Origin: Rhodobacter sp. SGA-6-6
GTDB lineage: Bacteria; Pseudomonadota; Alphaproteobacteria; Rhodobacterales; Rhodobacteraceae
Length of the DNA stretch: 63,360 nucleotides
Reading direction: 5' to 3'
NCBI RefSeq assembly: GCF_011043545.1
Contig: NZ_JAAKGP010000016.1
Span: forward strand, 1 to 63,360
In this document: one piece after another, positions 28,141-35,980 of the stretch
Layout of the letters: every line of letters begins with the position of its first letter
How positions within the stretch are numbered: the stretch's first letter is position 1
The notes under the pieces: model-generated
Told to the model about the DNA's origin: nothing
The model's input: only the letters and a program-made list of their open reading frames with translations
The model's database searches: none
Translations under genes and position numbers: made by a program

Positions 28141-29193
28141 ATGCCAAAAGAACCAGTTGTCCATTTCGAGGCGGCGAGTACGCTTGCCATTGTGGTCTCG
28201 TCTCACGAGCCGCTCCTTTTCCTGTCCTCAGACCAGAAGGTCATCGCGGCGAGCGCATCTTTCTGCCGAGCCTTCGAAATAGATCCGGCGACGCTTCCCG
28301 GCAGGCTGCTCGGCGATATAGGAAACGGCGAATGGGCGATGCCCAGGCTTGCCTCGCTGCTGAAGGCGACCGTTTCGGGAAGCGCGCAGATCGAAGCCTA
28401 TGAGATCGACCTTCGGCGGCCGAACCGGAAGACACGAAACCTGATCGTCAATGCGCGGACACTCGATGACGGTCTCAAGGACCACATCCGGCTGCTGCTG
28501 GCGATAACCGACGTGACCGATGCGCGCGCGGAGGCCAGGTTGAAAGACGATCTGGTCCGCGAGAAGGCGATCCTGATCCAGGAAGTCCAGCACCGGGTGG
28601 CAAACAGCCTCCAGATCATTGCGAGCGTTCTCCTGCAAAGCGCGCGCCGGGTTCAGTCGGAGGAGGCGCGCGGACATCTCCGGAACGCTCATCACCGGGT
28701 GATGTCGATCGCGGCAGTACAGAAGCAGCTCTCGACCTCAGAGGCCGTCACCGTCGAACTCCGCCCCTACCTGACGCAACTCTGCGAAAGCCTCGGCGCA
28801 TCGATGATCTCCGATCCGGCCCGGCTCTCGATAGAGGTGACGGTCGATGACAGTGCCGTGAAGGCAGATGTTTCGGTGAGTCTGGGGCTTATCGTGACGG
28901 AATTGGTGATCAACGCGCTCAAGCACGCCTTTCCGGATCAGCCGACCGGCAAGATCAAGATCGACTACAGCTCGGCGGGCTCGGACTGGACACTGTCGGT
29001 GAGCGACAACGGAATCGGAATGCCGACCGGCAGCGAAGCCCCCAGGGCCGGCCTCGGCACCGGCATCGTGGAAGCGCTCGCCAGGAATCTGCAGGGTGAG
29101 ATCCGGATGACCGATGGAGAGCCCGGCACATCCGTGACCATCAGTCGTCGGAGGGCGTCGGTCTCTGATGCCGGCCTTCCACCAGTTGCGTAG
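28141..29193 (+). CDS. HWE/HisKA_2-family sensor histidine kinase
   Basis: This 350-residue cytoplasmic kinase has a PAS-like sensor domain at about residues 15-125. The HisKA_2 dimerisation box is EVQHRVANSLQIIASVLLQSAR, with the phospho-accepting His. The ATPase domain carries ELVINALKHAFP (N box), DNGIGMP (G1) and GLGTGIVEALA (G2). There is no membrane helix. ATG 28141 is chosen because GAGGG lies seven bases before it; ATG 28084 is possible. Kinases of this family phosphorylate PhyR, the anti-anti-sigma factor that frees EcfG, so this one may feed the general stress response together with the sigma factor at 30293-30844. No PhyR or NepR gene is in the window. Confidence 0.85.
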   Translation: MPKEPVVHFEAASTLAIVVSSHEPLLFLSSDQKVIAASASFCRAFEIDPATLPGRLLGDIGNGEWAMPRLASLLKATVSGSAQIEAYEIDLRRPNRKTRNLIVNARTLDDGLKDHIRLLLAITDVTDARAEARLKDDLVREKAILIQEVQHRVANSLQIIASVLLQSARRVQSEEARGHLRNAHHRVMSIAAVQKQLSTSEAVTVELRPYLTQLCESLGASMISDPARLSIEVTVDDSAVKADVSVSLGLIVTELVINALKHAFPDQPTGKIKIDYSSAGSDWTLSVSDNGIGMPTGSEAPRAGLGTGIVEALARNLQGEIRMTDGEPGTSVTISRRRASVSDAGLPPVA

Positions 29194-29281
29194 AACGTCC
29201 GTCACCCGATGTCCGCAAACCATGCAACATCGCTTGATGCGATCCCCATTCGCGCAGGGGGCCATATTCTCCGCGCTGGTC

Positions 29282-29323
29282 GACAGGGAAACGGGGCGGA
29301 TTTCCCCCGCCCCGCCCCCTGTC
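29282..29323. terminator. double-stem hairpin between convergent genes
   Basis: Between the stop of the kinase (29193, plus) and the stop of the DUF481 gene (29338, minus) two nested stems form one structure. GACAGGG (29282-29288) pairs with CCCTGTC (29317-29323), and CGGGGCGG (29292-29299) pairs with CCGCCCCG (29307-29314). It is positioned as a bidirectional terminator, although no clear T-run follows on either side. Confidence 0.55.
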
Positions 29324-29337
29324 CTGGCCGTCTTCTG

Positions 29338-30171
29338 TCAGAAGGAATAGACGAGAGAGACGCCCAGTCTGTTTTCCGTCTTCACGGCACGCGAGTCGTT
29401 GTATTCGGTCAGATAGCTGATGCGGGTTGCGAACATCTCCGACATCTTGACGTTCAGGCCCAGATCGTTGTTCACGCGCGTCGCACTGTCGGAGTCCAGC
29501 ACATCGGTGTCATTCGTGGCGAACAGCATGTCGTTGATGCGCCAGTAAAGCCGCGACGACGCGATGTAGCCGGTCTCGGTCACCGAATCCTCAAGCCCGT
29601 CCTCCAGATAGCTGATGCCGATACCCGCCTGCACGCGCCAGCTCAGGTCGGGGGTGTTGATGATCCGGTAGCCGGGGCCGATGCCCATGAAGGCATCGGT
29701 CTTCACATCGTCCGCCGTCGCGGCAAGCCCGTCGGATTTCACCCGGCCCAGCGCGAAGGCATAGAAGGAATCGGTCAGATAGTAGTTCGCGTCATAGATC
29801 GCGAAAACGTCCTCCTTGGTCTTGACCGAGCCGGATTCGGCGAAATCCATCACCACGCCGATGTTCTGGACGAAGGGGCCGTTGGCCGCGCGCAGGCGGG
29901 CGCCAAGGCTGAATTCGCTGGAATCCGTGGCTCCGGTCTTGCCCGAGTAGCCAAGCGAGGCACTGCCGGACAGGCCGTCCCGATATTCCGGATTGCCGTA
30001 GCGGAAGGGATCGTTGCCGCGATCAAGGTCGATCCGCGCGGCCCGGTCGATGTCGTCGATCCGGTCTTCGACCGAGGCGATGCCGGTCAATGTGTCCTGG
30101 GCGAAGCCGGCTCCGGCACCAAGGGCCAGAGAGGCAGCAGCCGTGCCCGCAAGCAAGAATCCGAGTTTCAT
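29338..30171 (-). CDS. DUF481-family outer-membrane protein
   Basis: A 277-residue exported protein with signal peptide residues 1-25 (GAGFAQD). A helical linker (IASVEDRIDDIDRAARIDLDRG) is followed by repeated amphipathic strands beginning GLSGSASLGYSGKTG. It ends LGVSLVYSF, a typical outer-membrane beta-barrel signal with a terminal Phe. This matches the salt-induced outer-membrane (YdiY/DUF481) family. It lies downstream of the EcfG sigma gene in the same orientation, so it may belong to a stress or envelope regulon. No EcfG promoter was found directly before it. Confidence 0.8.
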   Translation of the reverse strand: MKLGFLLAGTAAASLALGAGAGFAQDTLTGIASVEDRIDDIDRAARIDLDRGNDPFRYGNPEYRDGLSGSASLGYSGKTGATDSSEFSLGARLRAANGPFVQNIGVVMDFAESGSVKTKEDVFAIYDANYYLTDSFYAFALGRVKSDGLAATADDVKTDAFMGIGPGYRIINTPDLSWRVQAGIGISYLEDGLEDSVTETGYIASSRLYWRINDMLFATNDTDVLDSDSATRVNNDLGLNVKMSEMFATRISYLTEYNDSRAVKTENRLGVSLVYSF

Positions 30172-30292
30172 GGGATGTGCCTTTCAAGAAGCATGACGCC
30201 AACTCAGGCGCTTGTCCTGTGATGGACCTGTTCCGGCAGCGCCATGCTGCTTCAGATCAGTTTCGGTGTCGAATGTTGCGCCTGATGCACGA

Positions 30293-30844
30293 TCAGGCCT
30301 GCGCCACGGCGAGATGGAAGCTGCGGTCGGGGCTGGGGATGGGGCTTTCGCCCCTTGAGATGCCCATCTGGCCGAGAAGGTCGCTTCGCGCCCGGCTGAC
30401 CCGGCTTTTCACCGTGCCGACCGCCAGGGCCGAACGCTCTGCCGCCTCCTTGTAGGACAGGCCCAGGGCGCCGACCAATGTCAACGCCTGCTGGTGCTCG
30501 GCCGACAGCCGGGCAAAGGCCGCGTGGAATTCGCGCAGGGCCAATACGCCGTCATGCGCGGGCATGACCGTCAGCCGGGCAGCAAACAGGCCTTCGGGAT
30601 CCGCCACCTCGCGCCGCCGTTTTCGCAGCTCCGAGAACCAGGTATTGCGCAGGATGGTGAACAGCCAGCCGCGCAGGCTGGTGCCGGGACGGAAGCTGTC
30701 GATGCGGCTCCAGACCTTGACCATCGTATCCTGCACCAGATCGGCGGCACGATCGGGATTGCCGGTAAGCCCTGTCGCAAAGGCCCGCAGCACCGGCAGG
30801 TGCGACAGGATCTGATCGCGGAGAAGGGAATCCATCTGGTCCAT
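30293..30844 (-). CDS. ecfG: EcfG-type ECF sigma factor
   Basis: A 183-residue group 4 sigma factor. Region 2 is seen as LRAFATGLTGNPDRAADLVQDTMVKVWSRID, followed by PGTSLRGWLFTILRNTWFSELRKRRREV. Region 4 contains LSAEHQQALTLVGALGLSYKEAAE and VGTVKSRVSRAR. The LFTILRNTWFSELRKRRREV block is characteristic of EcfG (ECF15), the alphaproteobacterial general stress sigma. ATG 30844 has AAAAGGA upstream. The gene stands alone without NepR or PhyR, so it would depend on partners elsewhere. Its expected target motif is present before galU. The short C-terminal tail after region 4 is Ser/Pro-rich. Confidence 0.85.
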   Translation of the reverse strand: MDQMDSLLRDQILSHLPVLRAFATGLTGNPDRAADLVQDTMVKVWSRIDSFRPGTSLRGWLFTILRNTWFSELRKRRREVADPEGLFAARLTVMPAHDGVLALREFHAAFARLSAEHQQALTLVGALGLSYKEAAERSALAVGTVKSRVSRARSDLLGQMGISRGESPIPSPDRSFHLAVAQA

Positions 30845-31038
30845 GGTAGTGGTCCTTTTCGGGGAAAAGCGCAGGGGCACGGGGCAGAATCCGGGTGGCA
30901 GGCCAGAGGAGTGCCCTCCCTCGCGTCGCGCCCGTTTGCGGCATCCTGCCTGAGCAATGCCATGCCTTCGCGGGCGGCAGGCTGATCTGTGTTGGGCCCG
31001 GGACCGATTTCACGACAGACCGGCCCCGGCGCGCGTGC

Positions 31039-31275
31039 CTAGCGGCGGCGGACGGAGTTTCCGCTGTCGATGATCCCGTTGATCAGTCCCGCCACCGCCT
31101 GATGCACCGCCGCGTCGCCATCGCCGCGGGGGGCCTGCGCATGGGCTGCCGCTGCATCCTTCAGGATACCGACGATCTCGCGCTCGGGCAGGATGCTGCG
31201 GTCGTTCAGCGCCAGCAGAAGCGACTCGCAGATCGCAAGCGCGGCAAGTCCTGCGACATCGGGCAAAGCGGTCAT
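31039..31275 (-). CDS. small conserved protein, paralogue of the gene at 93-320
   Basis: A 78-residue protein read from ATG 31275. It contains LAICESLLLALNDRSILPEREIVGILKDAAAAH, which aligns with LSICEALLLAMKDLGVMPEHEIVGLLRDAAATH of the gene at 93-320, and it ends GLINGIIDSGNSVRRR. It is divergent from the Crp/Fnr regulator gene at 31466 and shares its upstream region, which holds an FNR-like palindrome. Function is unknown. Confidence 0.65.
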   Translation of the reverse strand: MTALPDVAGLAALAICESLLLALNDRSILPEREIVGILKDAAAAHAQAPRGDGDAAVHQAVAGLINGIIDSGNSVRRR

Positions 31276-31374
31276 TGTGTTTCGACTTTCTGCGGAGTTT
31301 GCGCCACACTGCAAGGCAGACCTGCCCGATCCTGCGGCCTGCGCGGGAGTCTCGCAGGAAAATGCGGCGATGGA

Positions 31375-31388
31375 CTGATCTGCATCAG
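31375..31388. promoter_or_regulatory. FNR/FixK-like operator
   Basis: CTGAT and ATCAG are separated by four bases, forming a perfect palindrome close to the FNR/FixK consensus TTGAT-N4-ATCAA. It lies 78 bases before the Crp/Fnr gene at 31466 and 99 bases before the divergent gene ending at 31039. Autoregulation by the neighbouring Crp/Fnr protein is the simplest hypothesis. Confidence 0.45.
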
Positions 31389-31465
31389 CGCGGCCCGCCT
31401 TAATCCGCGGCCTTGTGCGGGAACCGGACCGCAGAGATACCCTGCCCAGTGAAGAGAGGTGCCCC

Positions 31466-32218
31466 GTGACAGAGCCAGGCAGCGCACTGTCGCTTCAGGA
31501 CAGCCCGTTCGCCCGCAAGCTTTCCGCCTTTGTCCGGCTGTCGCCGGGCGATCTGGCGGTGATGTCGGACCTCTACCGCCTGCGCCGCAGGTTCGCCGTG
31601 GGCGTGGACATGATCCATCAGGGCCAGACCGGGCAGGGCGCCTATGTCCTGGCCTCGGGCTGGGCCTCGTCCTACAAGATCCTGCGCAGTGGCAGCCGGC
31701 AGATCGTGGGGGTGCAGATCCCGGGCGATTTCCTCGGCCTGCGGTCGGTGCTGTTCCGCACCTCGGACCACAATGTCGAACCGGTCACGCCGGTCCAGGC
31801 CTCGGTCATACGCCAGCAGGATCTGCTGACCGCTTTCACCGAAACGCCGCGGCTGGCGACCGCCGTGCTCTGGGCCGCCTCGCGGGACGAGGCGATGACG
31901 GTCGAGCGTCTGGTGGATCTGGGCCGCCGCACCGCCACGGAGCGGATGGCGCATTTCCTGCTGGAACTGGGGGCGCGGCTGCGGCTGGTCGGGCTTGGCG
32001 ACAGGGCGGGCTATGCCTGCCCGCTGTCGCAATATGTCCTGGCCGATGCCCTGGGGCTGAGTGCGGTCCATGTCAACCGGGTCTTGCGCGAATTGCGCGA
32101 AGACGGGTTGCTGACCTTCCAGAAGGGCCGGGTGATCTTTGACGACTACGAGGCGCTGGTCGATCTGGCAAGCTTCGACCGCGCCTATCTGGATCACGAG
32201 GGGCCGCTGCTGACCTGA
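31466..32218 (+). CDS. Crp/Fnr-family transcriptional regulator
   Basis: A 250-residue regulator with a cyclic-nucleotide-binding-like beta barrel at about residues 25-140 (GQTGQGAYVLASGWASSYKIL, then GVQIPGDFLGLRSVLF). The C-terminal winged helix is at about 155-235, with the recognition helix in LGLSAVHVNRVLRELREDGLL. No N-terminal Cys cluster is present, so it is not an Fe-S FNR; the ligand is unknown. GTG 31466 is preferred because GAAGAGAGG lies just upstream; the frame is open back to 31415. An FNR-like palindrome lies in its promoter region. Confidence 0.88.
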   Translation: MTEPGSALSLQDSPFARKLSAFVRLSPGDLAVMSDLYRLRRRFAVGVDMIHQGQTGQGAYVLASGWASSYKILRSGSRQIVGVQIPGDFLGLRSVLFRTSDHNVEPVTPVQASVIRQQDLLTAFTETPRLATAVLWAASRDEAMTVERLVDLGRRTATERMAHFLLELGARLRLVGLGDRAGYACPLSQYVLADALGLSAVHVNRVLRELREDGLLTFQKGRVIFDDYEALVDLASFDRAYLDHEGPLLT

Positions 32219-32228
32219 GAGCAGGGTT

Positions 32229-32258
32229 GCCCCTCCGGGATTGGTTCCCCGGAAGGGC
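32229..32258. terminator. bidirectional hairpin between convergent genes
   Basis: An 11-base stem with one mismatch (32229-32239 with 32248-32258, cores CTCCGGG and CCCGGAAG) and an eight-base loop lies between the Crp/Fnr stop at 32218 and the stop of the minus-strand gene at 32268. Flanking TTGCC/GGCAA bases could lengthen the stem. No T-run is present. Confidence 0.5.
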
Positions 32259-32267
32259 GGGCAAGGC

Positions 32268-32459
32268 TTAGGCCAACGCTTGGGTGGCCGCGTTCAGCGA
32301 CTTCACGCAGTCGGCGTCATTCTTCGCCGTCTGGGCCTTTTCGGCTGCCTGGTAGTGGGTCATGGCTGCGTCCCTCTTGGGACCGGGAGAAGCCTTCTCC
32401 CAGGCTGCCCGGACGGATTTCATCTTTTCGACGGTCGAACTCTGAATGTCCATGGACAT
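32268..32459 (-). CDS. small helical protein of unknown function
   Basis: A 63-residue, highly charged, all-helical protein (IQSSTVEKMKSVRAAWEKA, then MTHYQAAEKAQTAKNDADC, ending NAATQALA). ATG 32459 has AAGGGTG upstream. Helix-rich small proteins of this shape are often stress-induced in Rhizobiales and Rhodobacterales, but I know of no function. It converges on the Crp/Fnr gene. Confidence 0.6.
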   Translation of the reverse strand: MSMDIQSSTVEKMKSVRAAWEKASPGPKRDAAMTHYQAAEKAQTAKNDADCVKSLNAATQALA

Positions 32460-32852
32460 GTTTTCACCCTTATGAAGCGACCAGACACGGACGGCTTCCC
32501 GCAAGCCCCGGATCGGGCTGCGCGAAGGTCTGCCGGGGACTGGTGCAGATTAACCCGCGGTCATTCGCGGATCAGATCTCACCATAGACCGATGCGCGGG
32601 GATCAAAACTGATGCAGGTTTGCCCCGGTTGCAGTCCTGCGCAGGCGAGAGGCAGGACGGAGATCATCCGCCAATGGCCCGGCCCGTCTCGGCGACGCCC
32701 TTCCGCCCGATTGGCCGACAGCCCTGATGCTGGCCGACGGGAGTTGGTCCGAAACTAACTCCGATCGGTCCCGTTGCGGATTTGCCGGGCTAAGCTGGGA
32801 CCGGTCAGGTTGCGCCGTTCCGCGCGGCCCCCAAGTCCTGAAAGGATACATC

Positions 32853-33206
32853 ATGAACACCCCAGAATGGCTGAAACCCGGATTGATCGGCGCGTTGGCA
32901 GGCGGCATTTCCGTTGCTATCCTCGGCTTTTCCTGGGCCGGATGGATGACCTCGTCCAGTGCTGACAACATGGCGCGCAGCATGTCGGCCAAACAGGTCA
33001 CCGAAGCCTTCGTTCCGGTCTGCGTCGGCATGTCGACCACCGATCCGGCACGGCTGACCAAACTGGAGACGATCACTGGCACGCCGCTCAGTGGCAGGCG
33101 CGATGCGTTGATGCAAACCGGCTGGGCAACCCTGCCGGGTGCCACGGCGCCCGACCGCGACCTGGCTACCGCCTGCCTTGCCGCACTGGCGTTACCCACC
33201 TCGTGA
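32853..33206 (+). CDS. small membrane-anchored protein
   Basis: A 117-residue protein has one membrane helix at about residues 9-32 (GLIGALAGGISVAILGFSWAGW) and a periplasmic domain with two Cys residues (VPVCVG and ATACLAAL) that may form a disulphide. GAAAGGAT lies just before ATG 32853. I recognise the general shape (a membrane anchor followed by a short disulphide domain) as a common uncharacterised family in Alphaproteobacteria, but not its function. Confidence 0.6.
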   Translation: MNTPEWLKPGLIGALAGGISVAILGFSWAGWMTSSSADNMARSMSAKQVTEAFVPVCVGMSTTDPARLTKLETITGTPLSGRRDALMQTGWATLPGATAPDRDLATACLAALALPTS

Positions 33207-33545
33207 CACGTTGTATCATGACTGCGGCGGCCCGTGCCATGCTGTGGTCAGAAGGGGTGGCGCCGGGGTAGACCCCGACGCCGCCGACCTTTGCGCAACC
33301 CCGAACCCACAGGGCAGTCCAGGGCCACCTGGCACCCCCGTTCTGCGGCGCCGAAGGAAAGAGGTGTCTCTGCGCAGCTTTAACCGACCACCGCTGCCTG
33401 TGGCCCATGGCAATCTCCCCGTGCAAAGGCTTTACCTGCAACGCAGATAGTGTTTCACAGCGATGGGTTCAAAATCGGATCTGCAGGTGCAGCAAAGCCA
33501 CAGTTGCCTGGAAGACCACGGTATCGCCCAGGTCGGACGGTCTCC
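33207..33545. other. gene-free stretch
   Basis: No gene with domain character was found on either strand. It precedes a decayed transglutaminase-like fragment and may include more decayed parts of that gene. Confidence 0.35.
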
Positions 33546-33862
33546 CGCGCAACTCGGGTCCATCCGCATCGGATAATGCTTACGCCACCATGAAACGCAG
33601 AAGTGGAAGGTAACGGGCCTTCGATCTGATCATCCAGCCCGAGGCTCGCGTGATCTGGACGCATGATGTCTTTGGAAACTCCGTCGCAATCGCATGTTTT
33701 TCAGGGCAGACCGACAGGCCGGTCATCGAAAGCCGGATGACGTTGAATCAGCGCACCGACTGGCCGGTCTTTGACATTGACGCGGGGGCAGGGACTTGTC
33801 CTTTCTGCTACTCCGACGACGAGAAGACCGATCTCGGCAGGTCTCCTGCGGGGTTGGGCTGA
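33546..33862 (+). pseudogene. remnant of a transglutaminase-like protein (N-terminal domain)
   Basis: Two frames together recall the N-terminal domain of bacterial transglutaminase-like proteins. At 33555 a frame reads RVHPHRIMLTPP before a stop, similar to the LGPHRLMLRP motif. From about 33630 another reads IQPEARVIWTHDVFGNSVAIACF and VIESRMTLNQRTDWPVFDID, typical of the HDVFGNSVA region. It then stops at 33862, long before the catalytic Cys-His-Asp domain would begin. The gene is therefore frameshifted and truncated. It sits at the right border of the cargo, just before virD4. Confidence 0.6.
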
Positions 33863-33997
33863 GGGTTTGGTGATGGCACGTCCCGCAGATACGCTGTCCG
33901 CCCGTCGCCCAAAAATACTGCGTCCACGAACTAATGTCATCTAACAGAAACGCCGCCGCGCAGCATCCCGCTTCATCGAGCGACCGCAAAGGGCCGG

Positions 33998-35980
33998 TCA
34001 GGTATACTCCGCGATAATGGCACGCGTTGTCTTAACTGCTGACGCAAGTTCGTTCCTATCTGCCTCCTTGAGTCCCAGGCTAGCCAGATCTACCGACACC
34101 TGCCCGGACACGTCACCATCAACAGCGTCTCGGGTAGCACGCCCCCGTGCGCGACGCGAAGGCACAGGCTTTGGATACTGCCCCGGCGTTCTAGGATCCC
34201 CTGTCGAGAGCGAAGCAGCTGGAGCCGCAACCTCCTTCGCCCCTGCAGCCGCCCGCACCTCCTGCAGCTCCAGCTTGAGCCTCTGCACGGTCTCCCGTGT
34301 GTCGGTCATCTGCCGATCCCGCCGCAGCCCGTCCTCATCTGGATAAGGAAAACTCCCCGCCTGACCGGCATGCAGAACCTTCAGCACTGGGTCCTCGAAG
34401 TACTTGATCCGCCGCGCCCGGATCGGCATCTGCGCGTCGATCACGAGGATCACCTCGTCCAGGTCCATGCGCCGGGCTTGGTCCTCGGTCAGGAGCGGCG
34501 TGTCCTCGGTCCGCTCGGAAACGCTGCGCCCCTCGAACGGGTTGCGCCCTACCGCGCGGGACCGCGTAACGACGCGCTTGGTAGTCTTGCCCACAGCCTG
34601 GCTCAGCTCCTCGATGGTCTTCTGCTCGGACGGGGTGAGGTAGAGTTTCACGCCCGCGCCACCCTGCAGCGAGCGGCGCGTGTTCTCACCATAGATCTCG
34701 TCCAGCGCGGGGATGGTCTGGGTGACGATGGCAAGGTTCCCGCCGAAGGAGCGCAGCGTCTTGATGCTCTCAGCGACGATCGGCATCTTCCCGAGCCTGT
34801 CGAACTCATCAAGCATGATCATCACCGGCCAAGGCTCATCGTCGCCCGGCTCCTGCGCCTGCAGCGAGGCGATCAGGTCCGAGAAGAAGAGCCGGATCAA
34901 CGGGGCCAGGGGGCGGATCATCTCGGACTCGACCACAAGGTAGATCGCGTGGGGCCGCCGCCGGATGTCCCGGAAGGAGAAGTCCGAGGTCGCGGTGGCC
35001 GCGTCGATCGCGCGGTTGTCCCAGGTGTCGAGACCAGAGGTCATCAGGAGCGAGAGGTAGGAGGTCAGGGTGTCGTTGTTGGTCGAGGCCATGCGTTCGA
35101 AGATCAGCTTGGCAGAGGTGTTCTTCACCTCCTGCGAGCGCTTCAGGTACTCCTTCTGCTTGTCGCCGCCTGAGGCGGTGATGCGGTAGATCTCGCCGAT
35201 GGTCGGCACGCCGCGCTCGAAGGCCAGAAGACCGGCCGCGACGAAGAGATCGATGCCCCCGGCCAGGAGACCGCTCAGCTTTTCGTTGTCGGTCTGCAGG
35301 AAGAGCTTCGCGGTGAGCTTCAACTCCATCTGTTGCCGATCGGGGTTGGTCATGGCGGCGATGCGCGCCAGCGGGTTGTAGCGGTGGGTGGGCCGGTCCC
35401 AGTCGGTCGGCGCGAAACGGAAGACTTTGTCGCCCATGCTTGCGCGGAAGCGTGAGGTCTCGCGGAAGTTCTCCCCCTTCACGTCGAGCACCACGGCCGA
35501 GCCTTTGTAGGTGAGCAGGTTCGGGATCACGAAGCCCACGCCCTTGCCCCGACCCGTGGGCGCCACGATCAGCGCGTGCGGGAAGGTCTTCGAGACGAGG
35601 AAGGGACGCTTCGTTTTCGGGGGGCCGAGCTTGCCAAGAAGGAACCCGCCGCCCGGGTTGGCAAAGAAGCCGTTGCGCTTCATCTCGCCCCGGGTCTGCC
35701 AATGGGTCGTTCCGAAGCGCGTCAGTGCATCGCCGAGAAGCGTGACGCTCAGCATCAGCGCGGCAATGCCGAAGCCTGCGAGGATCAGGTTCACCCAGAG
35801 GAAGTCCCGCGGGGCGCTGGCACCGAGGGCGCGGTATTCCCGCGCGAGCAGGGTGACATCGAAGGCTTGCGTCGACAGTCCATAGCGAATGGTCAGGTAG
35901 CCCGTGGCCACGACATAGCCGATGGCGAGGCCAACCAGCGTCAGGCTGAGGATCCCGCCCGCGATCTTGCCCTTATCCAT
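33998..35980 (-). CDS. virD4: VirD4/TraG-type coupling protein
   Basis: A 660-residue inner-membrane ATPase that docks the relaxase-DNA complex to the VirB channel. Two N-terminal membrane helices lie near residues 7-30 and 55-78. Walker A is APTGRGKGVGFVIPNLL near residues 150-160. Walker B is PVMIMLDEFDRLGKMP, followed by the IVTQTIPALDEIYG motif. The C-terminal tail is Pro/Arg-rich. Start at ATG 35980 overlaps the relaxase stop by eight bases. It is convergent with the cargo and, beyond it, with the virB operon. Confidence 0.94.
   Translation of the reverse strand: MDKGKIAGGILSLTLVGLAIGYVVATGYLTIRYGLSTQAFDVTLLAREYRALGASAPRDFLWVNLILAGFGIAALMLSVTLLGDALTRFGTTHWQTRGEMKRNGFFANPGGGFLLGKLGPPKTKRPFLVSKTFPHALIVAPTGRGKGVGFVIPNLLTYKGSAVVLDVKGENFRETSRFRASMGDKVFRFAPTDWDRPTHRYNPLARIAAMTNPDRQQMELKLTAKLFLQTDNEKLSGLLAGGIDLFVAAGLLAFERGVPTIGEIYRITASGGDKQKEYLKRSQEVKNTSAKLIFERMASTNNDTLTSYLSLLMTSGLDTWDNRAIDAATATSDFSFRDIRRRPHAIYLVVESEMIRPLAPLIRLFFSDLIASLQAQEPGDDEPWPVMIMLDEFDRLGKMPIVAESIKTLRSFGGNLAIVTQTIPALDEIYGENTRRSLQGGAGVKLYLTPSEQKTIEELSQAVGKTTKRVVTRSRAVGRNPFEGRSVSERTEDTPLLTEDQARRMDLDEVILVIDAQMPIRARRIKYFEDPVLKVLHAGQAGSFPYPDEDGLRRDRQMTDTRETVQRLKLELQEVRAAAGAKEVAAPAASLSTGDPRTPGQYPKPVPSRRARGRATRDAVDGDVSGQVSVDLASLGLKEADRNELASAVKTTRAIIAEYT

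Noticed and set aside
30280-30298. Palindrome GCCTGAT-N5-ATCAGGC as an FNR-type operator
   Set aside because: The spacing is five bases instead of four and it overlaps the stop codon of the sigma factor gene, so a weak terminator stem is at least as likely.
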